A DNA stretch of 64,000 bases from Ligula intestinalis (Eukaryota > Platyhelminthes > Cestoda > Diphyllobothriidea > Diphyllobothriidae). The notes under the pieces are model-generated. The model was not told the origin of the DNA, made no database searches, and saw only the letters and a list, made by a program, of their open reading frames with translations. The position numbers and the translations under genes were made by a program. The DNA is taken from the NCBI GenBank assembly GCA_036362985.1, contig JAYGXS010000004.1, positions 68,291,348 through 68,355,347 of the forward strand, read 5' to 3'. Shown here piece by piece: positions 57,166 through 64,000 of the stretch (positions are counted from its first letter, which is position 1; each line of letters opens with the position of its first letter).

Positions 57166-57912
57166 CAGGGTGTCCCAGAAGTAACTGACCCTTTTGATTT
57201 GCTAGGATATTGAAACTTGTTTTATTCGAAAGGAAAACCTTTTTATGCTTTATTAGAACTAGGTTTTGAAGATAATGTCTTTTAAATGATGGCCATGGTT
57301 GTTTTGACAACCTAGGGTTCGTTTCTTTGTGGTTTCCATAACGCTCCTTAGTGTATCAGGCGATAGTTGTCTTATTTCAGAACAAATGTTGTTTTTAAGT
57401 TCTTGCAGATTTGTTTGATTTTTTACATAAACCCTTGACTTCAGGTAGCCCCATAAGAAGAAATCACATGGGGTCAAATCTGGAGACCGAGGGGGCCAAG
57501 GAATGTGAAATCAAATGATTTGGAAAGCACTCATTTAACAATGTCATCGTTTCTCTTACTGTATGGGCCGTGGCTCCATCCTGTTGAAACCAAGTATTGC
57601 GTAGGCCAAGTCTCTAAATTTCAGGAATTTGAAATTCGCTAATCATAGTTCGGTATATTTCACCATTAACTGTTAATGTTGCACCATCATTATTTTCAAA
57701 AACGTATGGGCCAATCACATTGGAAGCAATTATTTCGCACCACACCGTCACACGAAAAGAATGCAGCGGCCTTTCTTGAATTCCTCTTGGGTTTTCATTG
57801 CACCAAATTCTAGAATCTATTCTTTCGAATAAAACAAGTTTCAGTATCCCAGCGTTAATAGTTTTCGTTTGATTGGCAAATCAAAAGGGTCAGTTACTTC
57901 TGGGACACCCTG
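57166..57912 (-). mobile_element. Deleted Tc1/mariner-like element with perfect 37-bp TIRs
   Basis: The terminal repeats 57166-57202 and 57876-57912 are exact reverse complements (CAGGGTGTCCCAGAAGTAAC, then TGACCCTTTTGATTTGC). TA lies on both sides, and a second inverted block (GAAACTTGTTTTATTCGAAAG) lies inside. At 747 bp it is too short for a full transposase. The minus strand keeps WCEIIASNVIGPYVFENN, WFQQDGATAHTVRETMTLLN and, after a frameshift, MTPCDFFLWGYLKSRVYVKN. These are the second half of the DDE domain; the N-terminal DNA-binding part is deleted. Confidence 0.9.
57259..57840 (-). pseudogene. Tc1/mariner transposase, C-terminal half
   Basis: From ~57780: ENPRGIQERPLHSFRVTVWC, EIIASNVIGPYVFENNDGAT, YRTMISEFQIPEI, a stop, LRNTWFQQDGATAHTVRETM, then a shift into TPCDFFLWGYLKSRVYVKNQ and TNLQELKNNICSEIRQLSPD. 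The QQDGATAHT block holds the second catalytic Asp; the P-D-L-T-P-C-D-F region holds the third. Broken by a stop and a frameshift. The PCDFFLWG variant differs from the element at 34241, so this is a separate lineage. Confidence 0.85.
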
Positions 57913-58527
57913 TATAAAAAACGAAGTAATTTGAGGCCACTAAAAATCGATTAAAAATTAATGCTACTTAAGTTGTTATTTGTTTATAGAGAGCAGATTA
58001 TGACTTTGGTTGGAAGGAAGCTCGTTCAGAAGGCGGCATCCCGACATGACTGAAATTCCTTGCGACTATGTTGCTGTATAAGTAATATGTTCAGTATATT
58101 AAGGTAATCTTTACGAGGTCAAAACACATTTCAGAATCGCAGCTAAGATTTAATGAGATAAAAAATCTACTGCATATTGTAAATAGGGGGGGGGGGGCGT
58201 TAAATAAACCGACCCCCGTCAAGAGTACTTATACGGCCACTGGACCTTTTCTACTGGCAACAAAAAGGTGCGAGGATTCGAATTTTACTGGTAGACAAAA
58301 TACTGGCAGTACGAAATATAAGCTGGAAAAAACTAATAAACCAGTTGAAGATAAGAGACCTTGGATGTGCACTGCAGGGGTCGAGGAGTTAGGCAGGCAA
58401 TCAATCAATTCAGACAGATGCAAAAAGATGACATAAAATCGAGTAAAAGTCACAGAGGAGACAGGAGGGGGGGGGGGCGGGAGGACTTCCGTCAGCTGAC
58501 CCAGCACGACCACCACATTTGGCCACA
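57913..58527. other. Spacer and probable VPS41 3' UTR
   Basis: The right part should be the 3' UTR of the minus-strand VPS41 gene. It includes a G-run at 58188-58197 and another near 58468. No clear polyadenylation signal was identified. Confidence 0.35.
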
Positions 58528-58914
58528 TCAAGCGGCCGTGATGAGACGCTCCTGTACGCACACCGGACAGGCTACCATTTTTCCAAACCTGGAGAGGCAC
58601 GCTCGATGGTAGCCGTGCGAGCAGCGGAACACCAAAAGAGCCGGTTGATGCAGTCCCGTGGTCCGAACCTCGCCGATGGTGGCAGACGACTCGCCAGCTG
58701 CTGTCGTCGTCGTCGGCGATGTCGCCGCCTTTTTTGTCAGACCACTGCCCTCAATGAGCAAAGGTTGGCGGCAGACCCGACAGAAGTTGCGCCCTGACAC
58801 ACCCATCGGGCTGACACGAATGCCTCGACACTGAGCCGCAGTTAAACAACTGAATTTATCATAAGAGTCTTTGAGGAGGATACGCTGGCAGTTACGACGT
58901 AGTTCGATCTGCAT
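58528..58914 (-). CDS. VPS41: VPS41 last exon, RING-H2-like domain
   Basis: The acceptor is CTTGTAG before 58914 on the minus strand. It starts MQIELRRNCQRILLKDSYDK, matching LQILLREGCKKILVADS in human, and ends at the stop 58530-58528. The zinc-ligand pattern CxxC...CxHxxHxxC...CxxC is complete. The 49 residues between Cys48 and Cys98 include a Thr/Ala/Ser-rich stretch. Confidence 0.9.
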   Translation of the reverse strand: MQIELRRNCQRILLKDSYDKFSCLTAAQCRGIRVSPMGVSGRNFCRVCRQPLLIEGSGLTKKAATSPTTTTAAGESSATIGEVRTTGLHQPALLVFRCSHGYHRACLSRFGKMVACPVCVQERLITAA

Positions 58915-61900
58915 CTACAAGATGCAAGGAAGCAGGAGCCATTTAATTTTGGGCTACGCGTGCACACATTACAGTCAACGACAAAGCTGTGTTGTAAGGC
59001 TTCCTAAATAAATAAATAAATAAATATATATATATATATTCCCCCCGACCTAATATTTTGTGGTCAAACAATTGATTCTCGGTTAGTGAGTGTAAATGAA
59101 TATGCACATGTGGTGAAAGTGATCAAAATTTTTAAATTAAAGAAAATTATATTTGTTTCAATGAACAAAATAGATTCAAATCTATCAACATGAACTCCTG
59201 TTGCTCAGGATACTAATGCCAACTGACGGTCTGTGAGGTCGACCCTCAGCGCATTTCTTTCCTCACTGTAAAAATCTGATGAGCTTGAAGCTATCGCGGG
59301 GCGCTAAAAGCCGTGGCTTGAAGGATTGCCAACCGACGCGATAACTCGGACATCGCAGTCAGTCCAGTGTATGTGTCCTGGTGTGTGGAGTGGCTTACTG
59401 CGGCCTAGGAGTCAGGCTGCAATGACTCCTTGCTGTGGCTTTTATGCCGTTCCCGGTCAGAAGCCTACACAACAAGGTGTGCTGTTTGGTACGCGTGTTG
59501 AGTTTTGTTCGCGCCAGCCGTCTGCACCTTCTCCCATCTCCAGCCTTCATGACGTTTGTCTTGACACCGGGTCCCGGTGTGGGAGTGGTGAGAAAGTGGT
59601 GTAAATTCTCCGCGCGTCTACTTTCACTATAATCCCACGGGAGTCACTGCGATTGCCTTCAGTCTGCTACGGCTCCTGGTGGACATCGTGGAAATCGACG
59701 GTCGAACTGTCAGTTACCAGATCGGGTCATCTGAGTCCAACCTGAACGTAAGTGCACTTTCAAAAGCAATGTTGATCCAAAAAACAAGGTTTTGCTCGTG
59801 TAAATGAAAGAAAATGGACAGATGCGGTTAAAAGCGCTGTTAAAGAGCAATTTTCGGTAGACTAGCCTGTGTATTGTGCATCAGTGTGACCAGTGACTGC
59901 TTCAGATTTGGAATCTCCGTGTTTGGAGCGATCTTTTGAAGCAGCAGACGCAGATCAATGCACTCCGTGCTGGCCTGCTTAAGCAGGGCACAAATGAAGC
60001 TGGGTTTATCTGCCGCAAAGAGGACCACTTGCTTCCACAGTTCGCCCGACTCAGCAGAAGCCTCTGTGGCGCGTTTGTCCTCTTCTGACTTCTCCTGTTC
60101 CTCCTCATATGTGCTGCTGCCCTGACTTGAATCCGTCTCAAAGGACAGTTTTAGAGCGGCGGCGGCATCCGCTGAGGTGCGGCGTTCTGTAGAGAGGTAG
60201 GACGCCCGTCGAGGGTGTCGCAGCGTGGCTCGGTTTTTGGGCTCCTTGTACTCGTAGTAGGGCACACTGGAACTGTCCTCTTCAAGGCAGTAGGCGATGG
60301 CCTTGGCGGCAACGTTGGCCTGGCGTTGTTCTGTGCTCAGCGACAAGTCCCCAACCACCGTGACGTCGTCGGCACCCTACATGAGTATGCAGAAGAGGGA
60401 TAATAGTCGTATTTAGTAATATTTTCTTCATATTAACCTAAAGGCAGAGGGACATAACCGACAAGAAAGGGAGACAAGGATAGTAATTTCTGGCTTCCGA
60501 ATGAATGAAAAAGTTCGCTTTCCAGGAATCTACATGGATAAGGAAGAAGACGTGTCGAGCACAGGATCAATTGGTTTATTGTCCTGAGCTTTCGAACTCT
60601 TACAGGAGTTCATCTTCAGAGATAAGAAGCAGCAAACAAAAGGAGGGTAATTATAGTGGACAAAGGCCAATCAACTGTCAGCAGTCTTCAAGGGGAAAGA
60701 AACATCAACCAAAAGGATGGAGGTCGGGGGGGGCAATTAAAGTGGTAAACGCTAATTAACTGTCAGTGAAGACGGCTGTCGTTCGGGGTCATGAACAGTA
60801 ATTGATGTAATGCCTTTTCCCCAGGGTAGAGGGTCCCGGTGATCCTGCCTCCTCTTCTGGCCGGTTCCTAGCGGGTTCCCTTTCGTTTGCAATTCTGACT
60901 TTAGGCTTGGCCTTGTTCCGTCCTTTGCTTACATAATGGCGTAAAACTTTGTAGGCCACGGGGAGGTCTAGATGCCTGTTGACGGAGTTGGCATCCGAGT
61001 ACTATGCCTCAAGTGTCAGCCTTTCGGCTTTTCACTTAAAGTTAATTAGCGTTTACCATTATAATTGCCCCCCCCCCGACCTCCATCCTTTTGGTCGATG
61101 TTTCCTTTCCCTTGACGACCGCTGACAGTTGATTGGCCTTTGGCCACTATAATTACCCTCCTTTTGGTTGCTGCTTCTTATCTCTGAAGATGAACTCCTG
61201 TAAGAGTTCGAAAGCTCAGGACAATAAACCAATTGATCCGGTGCTCGAAATTTCTGGCTTGTTAGCCGTCGTTAGCTAATCATAATCAGCTCAAGTGTTG
61301 TCCCCAGAAATCGGTGCACCCCGCTCGGGTTTTGAACCCGCGACCTTGTTATTTAGAAGTCCACCGCTCTAACCACTGTGCTACGGGCTCGCTGTCTGGT
61401 CAGTTTTTGATCAGAGGTATATAATAGCACATAGGCGTACACCGGACAGTTAGAGGAATAACTTGTCCCGTTCTGGTGCCTTTGGAACTCACCTTTGAGC
61501 CAAGCCGCAAGGGAGCTAATGATATGTACTCAAGGACATTCATAGCATAAAAGCAGTCTAAAACCACCAATCAAATCTATAGGGAGGAGTAAAATTCCCA
61601 ATGAATACACAAATTAGTCCTGACCAGTCAGGTGAATCGCCATAAGTGACACGTACGCTCATCTTACGCGGCAAATTTTACATACCCATTTTGGACTCTC
61701 ATTTTGGTCCAGTTATCAGACGCCCTACTGAAGCAGAGACGACGGCCTCGTAGAACCTCGTGGTTATGGGGGGAAAAAACTGGCAGTGCTAAGAAAACAC
61801 TGCCAACAGACTAAACTTCGGACAGTTTATCGACTACACGTCTTAGAATGACGCGGTTTTTTGACGTGAGTTTGAGGTTGCCTAAACATCATTTTGCGTT

Positions 61901-63968
61901 TGGGCAAAAGTTTCGGAGGTGAAACATGCAAGTATGCGTGAAGATTCGAGATCCAGCTATCTTATCGTTTTCACCCCCCCCCCACAGAAGAGGACGAAGA
62001 AGGTAAGAAGACAGGAATTGAATTATATTGAGACTGACGTTTCGGACACTCGATCGCACACTCACGCCGGCAGGAAGAACTGATAAGTCCCTCGGTCGAC
62101 AAGGGACAGGCCGGTCATTACGCTGACTTGTGACAGCCGAAAAGTGAGCAGAGATCACACGAGCCCACCAATGAACAAACTCACGGTCAGTCAGCAGCGA
62201 ACAGGCAGGTCGAAGGTCGTGCGTCGAGCATGGATATAATACCAGGCATATGGCAAGGTTGAAACGGTCCCGGTCAACAGGATCAACCACCCAGTTACTC
62301 TGAGGATAGAACCAAGCAAGTGTCCGAAACGTCGGTCTCAATATAATTCAGTCCATGTCTTCGTACCTTCTTCTTCCTCTTCTTTGGGGGATGGTGAAAA
62401 CGATATGAGAGTATACATCAGAAAGGCATCATCTATTTATAGGCCCATCAGCCAGATAAATAGCACCGGTGGTTTGCAAAAAAACAAAGTTTAATAACCT
62501 CAAAACCAATACGCAGTTGACAGTGCGCAATTTTAAGCATTATTCAGATAAGAGCTTCCGAAAGAAAGACAATAGCATAAAAAATGATTTCGCTGAAGAC
62601 GAACGAGTGAGGTTCTAATATGTAAGTCTAGTAGATTAATCACTGTAAGACAGCTACTTCTTTGATTTATGTAGGCATGCCATGCTTCGGCATGCATCTG
62701 TTTAGTCGATAAACTTTGACCAATATAGTAATCCAGAGTTAATTTAGGGGGTTAGTAATAGGGTTTTGGGACTGTGGTTAGGAATTAATGTTCATGGTTA
62801 GGACTTTGGGTTATGGAATAAAGTTAAGATTAGAACTTAGGCCACATATATGCGGAAGAATGTTTTTTGGTTAAGTTTGGAACATGAAGGTTGAGCTCGT
62901 ATGCCCGCTTACGGCCTGCTAACACATTACATTATGAGTTGCCCACTCTCTTCGTTGGTCCTTTACGACTACGTAAACAGCGTTATGGGTTGGGTTGCTA
63001 TTTTTACTTCTTCTTTCTCAGAGTCTTCGTGCTGCATTCACCCTTCCCCCGCCTGTTAATTACCTCAATTTTTCACCCCCTTCTTTATTACACGGAACCT
63101 TGAATTGAGTCTCTCTTCACACATCAAAGTTAGTTAAAAATAGTCCGGTAAAAATCAGTTTAACGCCCCTACGAAAAATATGCAAATATGGTGAGGTATC
63201 GGAAAGTAAATAGGAAATGGTATGCTATTGAAATACTTTTTGGGGCAGCAAGATATGGCAGACAAGGGCAAGCAGTTTCAGTGGAAGTGTGGCACACTAT
63301 TTTACGTGGTGGTAACCAGAAGCCAAGTCAGTATTGCATTTCCACCCAAGAATTTGAGTAAGGTTGAAAGTGCACTAAATAATGTCAACCTCCTAATCAC
63401 ATTTAACAAGGAGATTTCAGCGCAACATTCTCACCGAAGCGTCCACTAGAATGTTGGGATCACACGAACGCACACCGAAAAAGGGGTTCACCTTACGAAT
63501 CAGCGAAGGGCGAATAGCAAAGCTTGTGGGAATAACTGTGATAAAACAGAAGTTGGTTCGGCCTTCTCAGATTTCGTGAGCTCCCTACTTCTTCCAAGGT
63601 TGATTTAATAGATGCCCTGGTTGGGTTGCACAGTCTGTCTTAAGGAATTTTCTAAGTGCTTCTTATGAGGGAGAATTCACAATCAAATAACAATATACGG
63701 GAGAAAGAACAGAAACTGAGGCGGGAACCTTTTCCATGAGTAATTTCAGGGCATCATGGCGTCGTCCCACACGCGTCAGGAGGTACACTGTCTCCGAGAC
63801 GAAGTTCAATCGCTGACACAATTCGAGGGCCTGGTTGAGCGGGTAGGCATCGGTGGAGCGAAGAAATTGCAGCAACTTATCACGCGCGTAGGTCGCATAC
63901 AGATTAACCATGCGCGGGACGTGCTGTTGTGCTGAACGCGGGTGCCGGATGTAGACGGCGTCCAAATA
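58528..63968 (-). CDS. VPS41: VPS41, HOPS complex subunit, C-terminal part (spliced)
   Basis: VPS41 is the HOPS subunit that tethers late endosomes and lysosomes with RAB7 and related GTPases. Three exons join in frame on the minus strand: 63968-63729, 60376-59867 and 58914-58528, 378 residues in all, with the rest beyond 64000. The order follows human VPS41: LYATYARDKLLQFLRSTDAY, LELCQRLNFVSETVYLLTRV, ALKLLMEK, AAKAIAYCLEED, GELWKQVVLFAADKPSFICA, EIPNLKQSLVTLMHN, LRRNCQRILLKDS, then a RING-H2-like end with Cys45/Cys48, Cys98/His100, His103/Cys106 and Cys116/Cys119 (numbered in the last exon). Oddities: ~75 extra Ser/Glu-rich residues between CLEED and GELWKQ, a long loop between the first two RING ligand pairs, and a GC donor after exon 60376-59867. 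Confidence 0.92.
59007..59039. repeat. AAAT and AT microsatellites
   Basis: A run of AAAT units followed by AT dinucleotides within the short VPS41 intron. Confidence 0.9.
59310..59680. repeat. Interspersed repeat, family C, copy 2
   Basis: Matches 24915-25210 in order (GAAGGATTGCCAACCGACGC, GATAACTCGGAC, CCAGTGTATGTG, CACTGCGATTGCCTTCAGTC). It lies in the VPS41 intron. Unclassified. Confidence 0.5.
59867..60376 (-). CDS. VPS41: VPS41 exon with acidic/serine insertion
   Basis: The acceptor is CTCATGTAG before 60376. The last codons are ATG CAC AAT ACA CAG, followed by GCTAGT: a GC donor, chosen because splicing there gives an ungapped 17-residue match with human VPS41 across the junction. 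170 codons, phase 0 at both ends. The insertion spans about 60274-60047. Confidence 0.85.
60535..61030 (-). mobile_element. Penelope-like tail, minus-strand copy
   Basis: Begins on the minus strand with nuclease-coding sequence (the LTLEAxYSDANSVNRHLD region, ~61030-60930) and runs through the tail into TCGACACGTCTTCTTCC. It corresponds to the last ~500 bp of the element at 48719-50740. Only the tail was retained, within a VPS41 intron. Confidence 0.8.
60576..60625 (-). ncRNA. Hammerhead-like ribozyme, copy 2
   Basis: Minus strand: TTATCT (stem I), CTGAAGA (60619-60613), stem II GAACTC/GAGTTC with loop CTGTAA, GAAA (60593-60590), then GCTC; predicted cut between 60586 and 60585. AGGACAATAA follows, whose AG and ATAA can pair with CT and TTAT to make stem I. 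Confidence 0.7.
61035..61250 (+). mobile_element. Penelope-like tail, plus-strand copy
   Basis: Reverse-complement duplicate of 60535-60760, arranged tail-outward around ~270 bp, so the two copies form an inverted repeat. The left part reads AAGTTAATTAGCGTTTACCA and TAATTGCCCCCC; the right end reads TGATCCGGTGCTCG. Penelope-like elements commonly insert with such inverted tail repeats. Confidence 0.8.
61178..61227 (+). ncRNA. Hammerhead-like ribozyme, copy 3
   Basis: Stem I strand TTATCT (61178-61183), CTGAAGA (61184-61190), stem II GAACTC/GAGTTC around CTGTAA, GAAA (61210-61213), GCTC (61214-61217) with predicted cleavage after 61217, then AGGACAATAA. Identical in this core to copy 2, in the opposite orientation. 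Confidence 0.72.
61255..61400 (-). repeat. tRNA-derived SINE, copy 2
   Basis: Minus strand: GAGCCCGTAGCACAGTGGTT (A box), loop CTTCTAA with TCT in the anticodon position, and GGTCGCGGGTTCAAAACCCG (B box). The anticodon stem is broken, so it is probably not a working tRNA. The body (TTATGATTAGCTAACGACGG, CTAACAAGCCAGAAA) matches 51660-51710. It abuts the Penelope tail. An alternative reading is a decayed tRNA-Arg gene. Confidence 0.65.
61401..61960. other. VPS41 intron sequence, nothing recognised
   Basis: No supported feature. Confidence 0.35.
61965..62405. repeat. Inverted repeat (85-bp arms) in VPS41 intron
   Basis: The arm 61965-62049 (TCGTTTTCACCCCCCCCC, AGAAGAGG.CGAAGAAGGTA, GAATTATATTGAGACTGACG) is complementary to 62320-62405, with a ~270-bp spacer. 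Both arms contain ACGTTTCGGACAC, resembling the boxes of the Penelope tails at 28350 and 48485. This suggests a third Penelope subfamily, with the terminal repeats only. Confidence 0.65.
62410..63728. other. VPS41 intron sequence, no gene recognised
   Basis: A degenerate repeat of GGTTAG/TTAGG-like hexamers occurs at 62750-62850, but no coding feature is supported. Confidence 0.4.
63729..63968 (-). CDS. VPS41: VPS41 internal exon
   Basis: The acceptor is GCTCTAG before 63968 and the donor GAAAAG|GTTCCC after 63729. It has 80 codons in phase 0: YLDAVYIRHPRSAQQHVPRM, VNLYATYARDKLLQFLRSTD, AYPLNQALELCQRLNFVSET, VYLLTRVGRRHDALKLLMEK. It is part of the clathrin-heavy-chain-like helical repeat. 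Confidence 0.92.
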
Positions 63969-64000
63969 CTAGAGCAGACAGACAGACATTAGCAATCAGT

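Noticed and set aside
61304..61392. A functional tRNA-Arg (TCT) gene on the minus strand
   Set aside because: The A and B boxes look good, but the anticodon stem does not pair, and the flanking body is shared with 51660-51710, which fits a SINE.
61889..62341. 150-codon minus-strand frame
   Set aside because: Its ends lie in the two arms of the inverted repeat and its composition shows no domain.
20696..63968. VPS26 and VPS41 as a functional cluster
   Set aside because: The genes are on opposite strands and separated by 25 kb of repeats; eukaryotic neighbours with a shared pathway are often chance.

Overview
The window looks like nuclear genomic DNA from a repeat-rich animal, most likely a flatworm; a tapeworm such as a diphyllobothriid is my guess rather than something shown. 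It holds interrupted genes with GT-AG introns, two conserved endosomal trafficking genes, and a mix of Penelope-like elements, RTE-like and CR1-like LINEs, Tc1/mariner relics and tRNA-derived SINEs. There are no bacterial operons and no CRISPR arrays. Most open frames are chance or antisense frames.

Host genes. (1) VPS26, a retromer subunit, lies on the plus strand. Six coding exons can be assembled at 20696-21069, 23971-24135, 24185-24291, 24342-24553, 30335-30553 and 32991-33392. A first exon ending in the start codon must lie upstream and was not found. (2) The C-terminal part of VPS41, a HOPS tether subunit, lies on the minus strand in exons 63968-63729, 60376-59867 and 58914-58528; its N-terminal part is beyond the right edge. 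VPS26 (retromer) and VPS41 (HOPS) act at the endosome, but they are 25 kb apart, converge, and are separated by repeats, so I read their closeness as chance. Both are longer than their human relatives, through low-complexity acidic or serine-rich sequence.

Mobile DNA by region. 0-15 kb: fragments of CR1-like and RTE-like LINEs and a 234-bp short retroposon. 15.8-19.3 kb: an almost intact 3.5-kb LINE with target-site duplications, carrying a signal-like leader, a 2A-like motif, a PHD-like finger, an AP endonuclease and a reverse transcriptase. It is broken by only two in-frame TAG codons and sits inside an older RTE fragment. 21-34 kb: VPS26 introns with RTE, Penelope and LINE remnants. 34.2-37.6 kb: a mariner inserted into an RTE element, followed by a CR1 3' end. 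38-50.7 kb: Penelope fragments in both orientations, ending in the best copy (50.7-48.7 kb, minus). 52-55 kb: three copies of a foldback/TIR element. 57.2-57.9 kb: a deleted mariner with perfect 37-bp inverted repeats. 60.5-61.3 kb: a Penelope tail in inverted duplicate beside a tRNA-derived SINE, all within a VPS41 intron.

Most interesting signals: the 2A-bearing LINE together with a short partner made from its two ends (two copies, each with target-site duplications), and three Penelope tails that fold into a hammerhead-ribozyme core with a covarying stem II and a palindromic stem III that points to a dimeric ribozyme.
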